NCBI GenBank assembly: GCA_944327085.1
Contig: CALVGG010000002.1
Coordinates: forward strand, 124,001-188,000
Reading direction: 5' to 3'
Origin: an uncultured Elusimicrobiales bacterium
GTDB lineage: Bacteria > Elusimicrobiota > Elusimicrobia > Elusimicrobiales > Elusimicrobiaceae
DNA length: 64,000 nt
A program made the position numbers and the translations under genes. A model generated the notes under the pieces. That model ran no database searches. It saw only the letters and a list, made by a program, of their open reading frames with translations, and was not told the origin of the DNA. This document shows, piece by piece, positions 17,176 to 24,599 of this stretch; position 1 is the stretch's first letter; the number at the start of each line of letters is the position of its first letter.

Positions 17176-17296
17176 TGCCACCGCCTGCCGGGTGGGGTTT
17201 GATTATAAAGACCCCGGTGTAAACGACCAAAACGCCCGCGCGCTTTTAACCCACTACTGCCTGTGCGTAAGCCCGCGCCCCTGCCAGTACCGCTAG
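17099..17296 (+). CDS. o-spanin lipoprotein (Rz1-like), overlapping Rz in another frame
   Basis: 65 residues. ATG is 6 bases after AGGAGG inside the Rz-like gene. A lipoprotein signal peptide (MKLKTGFIICLLALCASGC, Cys19 lipidated) leaves a 47-residue mature part. It overlaps the Rz-like gene by 77 bases and extends 121 bases beyond it, the 'overlapping' spanin layout. Outer-membrane spanins are needed only in diderm hosts. It is less Pro-rich than lambda Rz1. It is the last gene of the cassette. Confidence 0.75.
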   Translation: MKLKTGFIICLLALCASGCKTWRASNATACRVGFDYKDPGVNDQNARALLTHYCLCVSPRPCQYR

Positions 17297-17316
17297 GCCT
17301 AAACACGCCCGGCGCC

Positions 17317-17366
17317 TGGGCCCAAAGGCCCATGTAATAAACGCCTAAAAAGTTTATCATAAATAT
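17317..17366 (+). promoter_or_regulatory. Shared promoter module, copy 1 (leaderless)
   Basis: Palindrome TGGGCCCAAAGGCCCA at 17317-17332, 22 bp, TATCAT at 17355-17360, 6 bp, then the ATG at 17367. There is no ribosome binding site. The same layout with the same distances precedes 29279 and 33884. The palindrome centre lies about 42 bp before the presumed start of transcription, the usual place of a class II activator site. It could alternatively be the end-of-operon hairpin of the phage cassette, but it lacks a T-run. Confidence 0.6.
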
Positions 17367-18095
17367 ATGAAAAAGTTTTTAGGCGTATTTTGTGTATTTT
17401 TGGTATTGGGTGCTGCGCCCTGCGTGCAGGCGCAAAAATGGCAGAGCGTTAAAAAAATGCTTTGCGGACCTAAAACCAAAATATCGTACTTTTCTGCCAG
17501 AAGCAAGATGGAAGCGGCTGTTTTGCGCGCTGTAAAAAGCGGGCAGATAAAAGCGTTGCCCTCACGGGCTGCAGGGGGAAAGGTACTGCTCAAAACGCCT
17601 TCGCTGGCGGCTTTTGCCCCGGCAAAAGAGGATTTGCCTTCTTTGTCCGCCATCCCTGCTTTTGCTTTTCAGCACAATGAAAAGGAAATGTACCGCGGCA
17701 TGGCATTACCGCCAGACGGTGAAGACCTGCGCTTTATTATGCAAAACGGGCTGAAAGTTTCCAAATCCCATTATGAAAATTTTGCCGCTTATGACGGGCG
17801 AGACTATCCGGACGGGACCAAAGCCATTTACGCGTCCTTCCAGCCAAAGTACGCCGTGCGCTTTATTTTTGCGGAGCAGGACTGGCCTTCCTACATACCG
17901 GTTATTTTGCATTTAAAAAAATTGGGGTGGAGGGATTTTGTATCCGTTCCGCACGATATTCCCCCGTCGTGGATTTACCGCGTAAGCGCGCTTTTAAAGG
18001 TAAACGGGCGCTTAACGTGGGGGGAGTTAAAAATAAAAAATAAGGAATTTATTTTTACCCCTTATCCACCGGCTCCCCCGGCGGCAAAAGAATAG
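17367..18095 (+). CDS. Exported protein, possibly ADP-ribosyltransferase-like
   Basis: 242 residues. The signal peptide MKKFLGVFCVFLVLGAAPCVQA is followed by a basic segment (QKWQSVKKML). The C-terminal half has MYRGMALPP (109-116), NGLKVSK, KAIYASFQPKYAVRF (152-166), IPVILHL and VPHDIPPSWI (195-203). This order resembles the ADP-ribosyltransferase fold (YRG strand, Y-x-S strand), but I see no clear E-x-E motif, so activity is open. It is monocistronic, with a leaderless-type promoter upstream and a strong terminator after. The function call is inference. Confidence 0.4.
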   Translation: MKKFLGVFCVFLVLGAAPCVQAQKWQSVKKMLCGPKTKISYFSARSKMEAAVLRAVKSGQIKALPSRAAGGKVLLKTPSLAAFAPAKEDLPSLSAIPAFAFQHNEKEMYRGMALPPDGEDLRFIMQNGLKVSKSHYENFAAYDGRDYPDGTKAIYASFQPKYAVRFIFAEQDWPSYIPVILHLKKLGWRDFVSVPHDIPPSWIYRVSALLKVNGRLTWGELKIKNKEFIFTPYPPAPPAAKE

Positions 18096-18113
18096 CTTTT
18101 ATTTAACCATAAC

Positions 18114-18141
18114 AAAACCCCCGTTATAAAACGGGGGTTTT
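18114..18141. terminator. Bidirectional terminator
   Basis: AAAACCCCCGTT / AACGGGGGTTTT stem, T-run on both sides. It ends the 17367 gene and, on the other strand, transcripts passing through tRNA-Arg. Confidence 0.85.
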
Positions 18142-18180
18142 AAAATTTACTGCAGTTTTTACTACAGTATCGTCGAAAAA

Positions 18181-18255
18181 TGGTGCGCTCGGCGGGAGTC
18201 GAACCCACATTTCCAGCTTCGGAGGCTGACGCTCTATCCATTGAACTACGAGCGC
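18181..18255 (-). tRNA. tRNA-Arg (anticodon CCG)
   Basis: Read on the minus strand: acceptor stem GCGCTCG / CGAGCGC, D-arm with AATGGAT, anticodon arm TCAGC-CTCCGAA-GCTGG giving anticodon CCG (reads CGG), T-arm with GGTTCGACTCC, and an encoded CCA end. 75 bases, all stems pair. It lies about 0.9 kb beyond the end of the phage cassette. I see no duplicated tRNA end near 3100, so it is not an evident integration site. Confidence 0.95.
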
Positions 18256-18333
18256 GCAAAACTATTTCTTTTTTTATTTTAGCAAATTATACGCCGCGGC
18301 GGAAAATACGCCGCCCTTATTTATCCGGCCTGT

Positions 18334-19635
18334 TTACTGTGCGCGGTATTTGCGCGGCAGGCCCAGCCAAATGGCCAGCAAGGCGCCCACTCCCAATAAA
18401 TACGGGTAGTATAAATATTCCATAATATTTAAAGGAGAAATACCCGTTAAGCTGGCCGCCATCAGCAGCTGCGCCCCGTAAGGGATAATGCCCTGCACAA
18501 AGCAGGAAAATATATCCAGCAAACTGGCCGAGCGGCTGGGCATAATTTTAAAGCGTTCTGCAATTTCTTTGGCGATGGGCCCCGCCATAATCAGGGCGAT
18601 GGTGTTGTTGGCGGTGCACAAATTGGCAAAGCTGATCAGGCCCGCAATGCTCATTTCCGCCCCTTTGCGCCCTTTAATGTGGGCGGTTAATTTTTGGATA
18701 ATCCACGCCAGCCCGCCGCCGGTGCGTATCATTTCCAGCATGCCGCCGGCCAGTATGGTAACAATAATCAGCTCTCCCATACCGGTAATGCCGGCCCCCA
18801 TGGAAACCGTCCACTCCCAAATGCCAAAACTGCCCAGTAAAAGCCCAATCAGGCCGGAAAGCACCGTCCCCAGCAACAGCACCACCATCACGTTTACGCC
18901 CATCATGGCCGCCCCCAGTACAATCAGGTACGGAAGCACTTTTAACCACTGCACTTGGGCAGGTTCAAACGCGGCTTGGGTATGGCTGCCAAGCAGGATG
19001 TACAAAATGGTGGTCAGCAGGGCAAAGGGCATTACAATTTTAAAGTTGGTTTTAAACTTGTCCGACATTTTACACCCCTGCGTGCGGGTAGCCACAATGG
19101 TGGTATCGGAAATAAAAGACAGGTTATCCCCAAACATAGCCCCGCCCACGGTGGCGGCCGCCATTAAAGCGGGGTTCATGCCGGTTTTAACGGCTATCCC
19201 CGCGGCCACGGGCGCCAGGGCCACAATGGTGCCTACGGACGTGCCCACCGAAACCGAAATAACACACGCCGCCAAAAATACCCCCGCCGCCAGCACGTTG
19301 CCCGGCAGTATGGACAAGGCCAAATTGACCGTGGCATCCACCGCGCCCATGGCTTTGGTGGTTTGCGCAAATGCGCCCGCCAAAATAAAAATAAGCACCA
19401 TCAGCATAATATTGGGGTTGGCCGCGCCCTGGCAGAAGGTTTCAATGCGTTTATGCAGGTTGCCGTTTTTGGCCATGGCCACCGCCACGACGGACGATAT
19501 AACAAACGCTACCGTAATGGGCATTTTGTAAAAATCCCCGGCGATGATAGACACCACTAAATAAGAAATTAAAAATACCCCAAGCGGCACTAACGCCCAG
19601 GCATTGGGGCGGGGTTGGTTGGTTTGCGGGTTCAT
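18334..19635 (-). CDS. NhaC-family Na+/H+ antiporter-like transporter
   Basis: 433 residues with about 11 transmembrane helices. The conserved block GGAMFGDNLSFISDTTIVATRTQGCKMSDKF is the hallmark of NhaC-type carriers, which exchange Na+ for H+ (some relatives exchange organic substrates). Inner membrane. The ATG lies 6 bases after TATTTT on the minus strand, with an AAGGA somewhat too far upstream, so it may have a very short leader. Monocistronic. The exact substrate cannot be read from sequence. Confidence 0.8.
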   Translation of the reverse strand: MNPQTNQPRPNAWALVPLGVFLISYLVVSIIAGDFYKMPITVAFVISSVVAVAMAKNGNLHKRIETFCQGAANPNIMLMVLIFILAGAFAQTTKAMGAVDATVNLALSILPGNVLAAGVFLAACVISVSVGTSVGTIVALAPVAAGIAVKTGMNPALMAAATVGGAMFGDNLSFISDTTIVATRTQGCKMSDKFKTNFKIVMPFALLTTILYILLGSHTQAAFEPAQVQWLKVLPYLIVLGAAMMGVNVMVVLLLGTVLSGLIGLLLGSFGIWEWTVSMGAGITGMGELIIVTILAGGMLEMIRTGGGLAWIIQKLTAHIKGRKGAEMSIAGLISFANLCTANNTIALIMAGPIAKEIAERFKIMPSRSASLLDIFSCFVQGIIPYGAQLLMAASLTGISPLNIMEYLYYPYLLGVGALLAIWLGLPRKYRAQ

Positions 19636-19728
19636 AAACTAAAAATATCCTTGAAAAAAGCGCCTTAAGGCGCGGTTAAATTAAAATTTTACTTATATAT
19701 TATATGAAATTTTGACGTTTTAATTGGT

Positions 19729-19784
19729 AACCCCTGCCCGGGGCAAGGGGTGAAAGATTTTAAAAAAATTCATACAATGAATTT
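19729..19784 (+). promoter_or_regulatory. cinA promoter region, leaderless type, with GC palindrome
   Basis: ACCCCTGCCCGGGGCAAGGGGT (imperfect palindrome, 19729-19750) followed by TACAAT at 19773-19778, exactly 6 bp before the ATG. No ribosome binding site. The palindrome is near the -45 position and could be an operator, or a leftover hairpin. Confidence 0.4.
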
Positions 19785-21020
19785 ATGAAAGCCGCTATCA
19801 TTACCATTGGGGACGAAATACTGCTTGGGCAGATTACGGACACCAACTCCCGCTACATCGCGCAGGAGCTGGCTTCTTTAGGCATAGAAACGGCCGTTAT
19901 GTATACGGTGGCCGATTCCCGCGCCGACATTATAAACGCTTTGCAAAGGGCGCTTTCCCGCGCGGAGCTGGTGCTTATCACCGGCGGGCTGGGGCCCACG
20001 AAGGACGATTTAACCAAAAAAACCCTGGCGGATTTTTTCTCCGCCCCGTTGGAATTTAACCCGCAGGTATATGCCTGGCTGGAGGAAATGCTCCTGCCCC
20101 GCCGCGGGGAAATAAACGCCTACAACAAAACCCAGGCTTATCTGCCCAAAGGCTGCCGGGTGCTGCGCAACCGGCGCGGTACGGCCAGCGGCATGTGGTT
20201 TGAAAAAGACGGCAAAATTGCCGTTTCCCTGCCCGGTGTTCCGTTTGAGATGGAATGCCTGATGCAGGCGGAAGTATTGCCTTTGCTTAAACAAAAATGC
20301 GGTGCCTCTTTATTGGCTTATATTTTGCTTCACGTATATAACATACCGGAGGCGGAACTGGCCATGCGTTTAAAAGCGTTTGAGGAGCAGCTTCCCCCGG
20401 GCATTGGGCTTGCTTATTTGCCGTCGGTAGATGAGGTAAAACTGCGCCTCACCGCGCATGGCCCCGCTTTAAAAGAATTGGCAAGCCAAACCCAAATTTT
20501 AAAAACGCACCTGCAGGGCCTTCGTTTTACCGAGGGGGAAAAGCCTTCCAACGTGGCGGAAGTGGCCGCCTTGTTTAAAAAGCGCGGGTTAACCCTGGCC
20601 ACGGCCGAAAGCTGCACGGGGGGAAATATAGCGCATTTAATTACGCAGCTGGCGGGCGCGTCGGACTATTTTTTAGGCGGCATTGTTTCTTACGCCAATG
20701 AGGTAAAGCAAAATGTGCTGGGCGTAAGCGGGGCGGATTTGGAAAAATTCGGCGCCGTCAGCGAGACTGTTGCCCTGCAAATGGCGCAAGGCGCCCGCCG
20801 GGTTACGGGGGCGGATTGGGCCGTTTCCACCACTGGCATAGCGGGCCCCGCCGGCGGAAGTGCCGAAAAACCCGTCGGCACCGTATGGATTGGCGTGGCA
20901 GGCCCGCAAGGCAGTTTTGCGCGGAAGTTTGTTTTCTCTTCCGTGCGGGAGCGCAACATAGGCAAGGCCTCTGCCAAGGCGCTTGAATTACTGGCCGACG
21001 CGGTGCGCGGCAAAATATAA
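19785..21020 (+). CDS. cinA: CinA family protein
   Basis: 411 residues, the normal length. N-terminal MoaB/MogA-like domain (AAIITIGDEILLGQITDTNSRY at the start, later ITGGLGPTKDD and LPGVPFEME) and C-terminal CinA domain (LATAESCTGGNIAHLIT, then STTGIAGPAGGS and KPVGTVWIGVA). The C-terminal domain of the family deamidates nicotinamide mononucleotide; the N-terminal one hydrolyses ADP-ribose in some members. It serves pyridine nucleotide recycling. Followed after 27 bases by the aldolase-like gene, probably in one operon. Confidence 0.9.
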   Translation: MKAAIITIGDEILLGQITDTNSRYIAQELASLGIETAVMYTVADSRADIINALQRALSRAELVLITGGLGPTKDDLTKKTLADFFSAPLEFNPQVYAWLEEMLLPRRGEINAYNKTQAYLPKGCRVLRNRRGTASGMWFEKDGKIAVSLPGVPFEMECLMQAEVLPLLKQKCGASLLAYILLHVYNIPEAELAMRLKAFEEQLPPGIGLAYLPSVDEVKLRLTAHGPALKELASQTQILKTHLQGLRFTEGEKPSNVAEVAALFKKRGLTLATAESCTGGNIAHLITQLAGASDYFLGGIVSYANEVKQNVLGVSGADLEKFGAVSETVALQMAQGARRVTGADWAVSTTGIAGPAGGSAEKPVGTVWIGVAGPQGSFARKFVFSSVRERNIGKASAKALELLADAVRGKI

Positions 21021-21047
21021 TTTTATTTATCAGGCAGGAGGAGTTTT

Positions 21048-21869
21048 ATGGATATTTTAAATACGGTTTATTTAACAGGCATTGTGCCGCTGGTGGGCAA
21101 AGTAAGCCCGGCGGAAGCGGGGGATATGGCCCGCGCGTTATCCATGGGCGGGCTGCCGCTGGCGGCTTTGCACATTAAAAGCGCAAAAGACGTTTCCCAA
21201 GCGCGCGCCATGCAGCAAGCGGTGGAAAATTTCCTCATTTGTGCCTGCGGCGTGAAGGACGAAGCCTCCGCCCGCCTGGCGCTGGAAGCCGGCTCCAAAC
21301 TGGTGTTTGCCGTCGGGCTGGAAGAAGGCGTGCAGAGTCTGCTGGCGGAAAACGGCGTACTGGTTTTGCCGCCTTTGTCTTGCGTAGTCTTTGATAAATT
21401 GGGGCAATATTTTTCCAGCGGTAAAGTGGCCCCCTGCCTGTGGCCGGACGTGCAAATGCCGCACCGCCGCGGTAAATCTTATTTTGAAGTGCTGGTGCGC
21501 CGCATCCGCCAGGCCGTAAACAATATGCTGGGGTTTAATTTGCGCCACGTGGGCATTAACCAGCCGGACGCGGAAACTTCCGCCCGTACGGCGGGCGAGT
21601 TTGAAAGCCTGTTCGGGTTCACCCGTACGGACCGCGGCGGCGCTTACTTTTCGGGCGAAGTGGTGGAAGTAATGAAAAAGAAATTTTACGGCCGCAACGG
21701 CCACATTGCCGTATCCACTAATGACGCGGCCCGCGCCGCGCATTATCTGCAAAAGCAAGGCGCCCAGTTTAACTGGGACAGCGCCGGCTATAACGAGGAC
21801 GGTTCCCTCCGCGTGGTATATCTCGCCAAGGAAATTGGTGGTTTTGCCGTGCATATCCTGCAAAAATAA
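21048..21869 (+). CDS. KDPG-aldolase-like domain fused to VOC/glyoxalase-like domain
   Basis: 273 residues, ATG after GGAGGAG. Residues 1-110 (GIVPLVGKVSPAEAGDMARALSMGGL ... ACGVKDEASARLALEAGSKLVFA) follow the (beta-alpha) pattern of KDPG/KHG aldolases, but the catalytic Glu position of GGI-x-x-x-E is replaced (GGLPLAALHIKS) and no FK-x-FPA Schiff-base lysine block is seen, so the aldolase part looks inactive. Residues ~175-273 (LRHVGIN ... FESLFGF ... GHIAVSTNDAARAAHYLQKQGAQF) look like a VOC/glyoxalase domain. Role unknown. Confidence 0.55.
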   Translation: MDILNTVYLTGIVPLVGKVSPAEAGDMARALSMGGLPLAALHIKSAKDVSQARAMQQAVENFLICACGVKDEASARLALEAGSKLVFAVGLEEGVQSLLAENGVLVLPPLSCVVFDKLGQYFSSGKVAPCLWPDVQMPHRRGKSYFEVLVRRIRQAVNNMLGFNLRHVGINQPDAETSARTAGEFESLFGFTRTDRGGAYFSGEVVEVMKKKFYGRNGHIAVSTNDAARAAHYLQKQGAQFNWDSAGYNEDGSLRVVYLAKEIGGFAVHILQK

Positions 21870-21890
21870 ACTTTGTAAACCCGCAAAAAA

Positions 21891-21912
21891 GGGGCGTTAA
21901 AAAACGCCCCTT
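21891..21912. terminator. Bidirectional terminator
   Basis: GGGGCGTT / AACGCCCC stem with AAAA loop, five T after it on the plus strand and six on the minus strand. It lies between the convergent aldolase-like and ferritin genes. Confidence 0.9.
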
Positions 21913-21935
21913 TTTATTTTTATTTGCGCTAAAAT

Positions 21936-22442
21936 TTAGCCAATGACCGGCTGCACAAAGGTGCGGGTGGCCAGTTCTCTATCCAGCATTAAAAGGGCTT
22001 TTTTATCGTCCCCAATCAATTTCAAGTTAGAGATAATCTGCCGTACGGAGGCTTCCTCTTCCACCTGTTCTTTTACATACCAGTCCAGGAAGGAAACGGC
22101 GGCGCGGTCTTTGGCGTTGTCGGCCTCGTCGGCCAAGGCGTTGATTTTGGAAGTTACCAGCTGTTCGTGTTTTAACACTTGTTCAAAAATTTCTACAATG
22201 CTGCCTTCTTTAAATTCCGGCTTGGCAATGGCGTCCAAGGTTACTTTGCCGCCGCGTTCGTGCACGTAGTTATAAAGGCCCATGGCGTGGGCGTGTTCTT
22301 CCTGCACTTGCACGTTAAACCAGTTGGCAAAACCGGTTAAATGCTGTTCTTCAAATATGGCTTTCATGGCCAAGTATAAATATTCGGAATACAACTCCGC
22401 ATTAATTTGCGCGTTAAAAGCGGCTACTAATTTTTCGTTCAT
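21936..22442 (-). CDS. ftnA: Non-haem ferritin
   Basis: 168 residues from the ATG at 22442, which follows GGAGGGTTT; a longer open frame to 22601 has no initiation signal and no ferritin similarity. The four-helix ferritin pattern with di-iron ligands is intact: Glu16 in NAELYSEYLYLAM, Glu49 and His52 in EEHAHAMGLYNYV, and Glu residues in KEQVEEEASVRQI. It oxidises Fe(II) and stores iron in a 24-mer cage in the cytoplasm. Monocistronic. Confidence 0.9.
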   Translation of the reverse strand: MNEKLVAAFNAQINAELYSEYLYLAMKAIFEEQHLTGFANWFNVQVQEEHAHAMGLYNYVHERGGKVTLDAIAKPEFKEGSIVEIFEQVLKHEQLVTSKINALADEADNAKDRAAVSFLDWYVKEQVEEEASVRQIISNLKLIGDDKKALLMLDRELATRTFVQPVIG

Positions 22443-22581
22443 AAACCCTCCGTAAATAATAAAAATTCTTGTTTGTATTATAGCTTTTATTTTGTATTTT
22501 GAAAAGCCGAAAAAAGGGTTAAAACATGTCTTCCGCCAAACCTTTTTATTCAAGCGCATATAAAACGGAGGAAAGGGCCGT

Positions 22582-22610
22582 TTGACAAAATAATTATACA
22601 AGCGTATAAT
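22582..22610 (+). promoter_or_regulatory. Perfect sigma-70 promoter of the TetR-export operon
   Basis: TTGACA at 22582-22587, 17-bp spacer, TATAAT at 22605-22610. The start of transcription is near 22617. The -10 box lies inside the first operator palindrome and the start site inside the second. Confidence 0.85.
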
Positions 22611-22629
22611 TATTATACAGTTGTATAAT
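22593..22629 (+). promoter_or_regulatory. Two tandem TetR-type operators
   Basis: ATTATACAAGCGTATAAT (22593-22610) and ATTATACAGTTGTATAAT (22612-22629): two 18-bp palindromes with identical 7-bp arms, centres 19 bp apart, covering the -10 box and start site. Their position right before a TetR-family gene argues for autorepression of the whole export operon. Confidence 0.85.
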
Positions 22630-22642
22630 TTATGGAGGGTTT

Positions 22643-23275
22643 ATGGGCCGTTCTTCTTCCAATACGGACGCAAAGCTAATCCGCGCCGGCATGTGTTTAG
22701 CCCGCAAAAAAGGGCTTAAAAACTTTACGGTGCGGGAGCTGTGCGCCCGCTGCGGAGTAAACCTGGGTATGTTTCACTATTATTTTAAAACGCGTGAAAC
22801 GTTTGACGCGGCCGTATTAAACAGTTTATACGGCGAGCTGATGAGCGCCATTAATGTGGAAGTGCTGCCCAGCCGCACGCCCCGCCAAAATATAGAGGCC
22901 GCCCTTCGTGCCGTATATGTTTTTGCGGGCAAAAACCGAAGGTTGATTTCTATGCTTATTGGGGACGCTTTCAGCGGGGACAGGCAAATTGTGCGTTTGG
23001 TGGCGCAGTTGTTTTCCCGCCATGTTTCCGTACTGATGAATGAACTTAAACGCGCGCAAAAACAGGGCCAGCTGCGCACACAAACCGTGCGGGACGCACT
23101 GCTTTTGCTTCTGCCGCAGGTGCCGTTGGCGCAGGGCGTGCTGGGGCTGGCGGAGCGCCTGGGAAAAAACTTCCCGCCCAAGCTTTACCGCCAGGTATTG
23201 GAGGTATCCGGCCAGGAAGACACCTTCCGCCGTGCTCAATTTATGCTAAAAGCCGTTTTGGGGGATGAAAAATGA
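22643..23275 (+). CDS. TetR-family repressor of the export operon
   Basis: 210 residues, ATG after GGAGGG. N-terminal helix-turn-helix of TetR type (KNFTVRELCARCGVNLGMFHYYFKTRETF, about residues 27-55) followed by a helical ligand-binding domain with no evident sequence match. It should bind the two palindromes just upstream and release on sensing a substrate of the exporter. Its stop overlaps the TolC-like gene start by four bases (ATGA). Confidence 0.85.
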   Translation: MGRSSSNTDAKLIRAGMCLARKKGLKNFTVRELCARCGVNLGMFHYYFKTRETFDAAVLNSLYGELMSAINVEVLPSRTPRQNIEAALRAVYVFAGKNRRLISMLIGDAFSGDRQIVRLVAQLFSRHVSVLMNELKRAQKQGQLRTQTVRDALLLLLPQVPLAQGVLGLAERLGKNFPPKLYRQVLEVSGQEDTFRRAQFMLKAVLGDEK

Positions 23276-24594
23276 AAAAATATTTATTCGTTTGTTGTTT
23301 TTGCTGCTTGGGCTTAGCAGCCGCGGGGCAGACCTTGCAATTGGCCGCGTGTGAAAAAGACGCCCTGGCCTTTTCGCCCGCCGTAAAAGCGGCACAGGCC
23401 AAAGCGGCTGCGGCGCTGGCGGGGTATCAGTCTTCGCGTGCGGTGTTGTATCCTTCTTTATATTTAGACGCGCAGGGCAGTTGGGTGTCCGAAATACCCA
23501 CCCTGCAATTGGGCCCGCAGCAGTTTGAGTTCGGCAGCGAATGGGGCGGCAAAGTGGGCCCCACGCTGGAGTATACGCTTTTTGATAAAGGGGCGCGTTC
23601 TTCGGCCAGCCGGGCGCGTTTTACCGCGTACGAGGCCGCCTTGCAGGATGTGCAGTCCGCCCGGCGTAACGCTTTATTAAATGTGCGCCAGGCTTATTTT
23701 ACCGTCCAGCGGGATTTGGAACATATGTACCTGGCCAGCGAGCAATTAAAAGTGGCCCGCAAGCAGTTAAAGGATGTACAGTCCGCCTATCAGGCGGGTG
23801 CCAAAAGCCGGTTGGACGTGCTGATGGCGCAAAAACAGGCTCTTCGCCTGGCGCAGGAAGCCAGCGCCGCGCGCGGCGCTTTGGGCACGCACCTGCGGGA
23901 TTTGTTTAAACTGACGGGGACGGACTACGGCCTCAATCCCGCCTACGCGCTGGACGCGCGGGTGAAAGAAGAACTGCCCGGCAAAACCACGTCCGTCATT
24001 CGGGCGGACTTGCCGGAAAATACCGTTCAGGCGCTTTCTTCGGCCGCTTCGCTGGGGTTTGATGAAAACTCCCCGCGGTTGGCTTCTTTGCAGGCTTTAA
24101 GCCGGCAGTATGAATATGCTTCCCGCGGGTATTCGGCGGCGGTGTGGCCGCGCGTGGGGCTTACGGGCGGCGCATATTGGGAATACCCCAACGGCCCCTT
24201 GCAGGAAGACGTGTTTTTAGGGCGTGCGGGGGTATCGGTGCGCCTGCCGCTTTTTGAGGGGGGCAAAAACAAACAGCAGGCCCGGGCCCAGCGCCAAACG
24301 GCTCAGGCCGTGCAAGAAAACCGGGCCGAGCTGGAAAAGAATTTGGAAGCGCTGTTTTATTCTTCGCGCGACCGCCTGGCCTCTTTAGACGTGGAAGAAG
24401 ACCTGGCCCGCCAATTGGTGGACGCGGCCCAAAAATCCGCCGCGCTTACTTACGAGGCTTACAAAGCGGGCTCCGTTACTTTTTTGGAAGTGGATGATGC
24501 CAACCTTTCTTTACTGCAAAGCCGCATTGCCCTTTCCGATTTATACATTCAGCGTTTGAACAGCTTGGCCGTTATGGATAATTTAGGGAGATAA
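23272..24594 (+). CDS. TolC-family outer membrane efflux protein
   Basis: 440 residues with signal peptide (MKKYLFVCCFCCLGLAAAGQ) and two OEP repeats rich in Ala/Gln/Arg helices, including the typical closing block TYEAYKAGSVTFLEVDDANLSLLQSRIALSD. It would form the trimeric outer-membrane channel of the export pump encoded downstream. First structural gene of the operon. Confidence 0.8.
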   Translation: MKKYLFVCCFCCLGLAAAGQTLQLAACEKDALAFSPAVKAAQAKAAAALAGYQSSRAVLYPSLYLDAQGSWVSEIPTLQLGPQQFEFGSEWGGKVGPTLEYTLFDKGARSSASRARFTAYEAALQDVQSARRNALLNVRQAYFTVQRDLEHMYLASEQLKVARKQLKDVQSAYQAGAKSRLDVLMAQKQALRLAQEASAARGALGTHLRDLFKLTGTDYGLNPAYALDARVKEELPGKTTSVIRADLPENTVQALSSAASLGFDENSPRLASLQALSRQYEYASRGYSAAVWPRVGLTGGAYWEYPNGPLQEDVFLGRAGVSVRLPLFEGGKNKQQARAQRQTAQAVQENRAELEKNLEALFYSSRDRLASLDVEEDLARQLVDAAQKSAALTYEAYKAGSVTFLEVDDANLSLLQSRIALSDLYIQRLNSLAVMDNLGR

Positions 24595-24599
24595 CATTT

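Noticed and set aside
3166-17296. Diversity-generating retroelement, as in phage BPP-1 whose head genes resemble these
   Set aside because: No reverse transcriptase frame, no template/variable repeat pair and no C-type lectin-like tropism protein are visible. The AT-rich repeats are not near the fibre tip.
17317-17332. Phage operon terminator as the only role of this palindrome
   Set aside because: No T-run follows, and the same 16-mer recurs at the same distance from the start codon before two unrelated genes; a double role stays possible.
3100-18255. Integration of the phage cassette at tRNA-Arg
   Set aside because: A host-like gene with its own promoter and terminator lies between the cassette and the tRNA, and no copy of the tRNA end is seen at the left border.
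22443-22601. N-terminal extension of ferritin
   Set aside because: The added 53 residues have no similarity to ferritin and the ATG at 22442 has a strong ribosome binding site.
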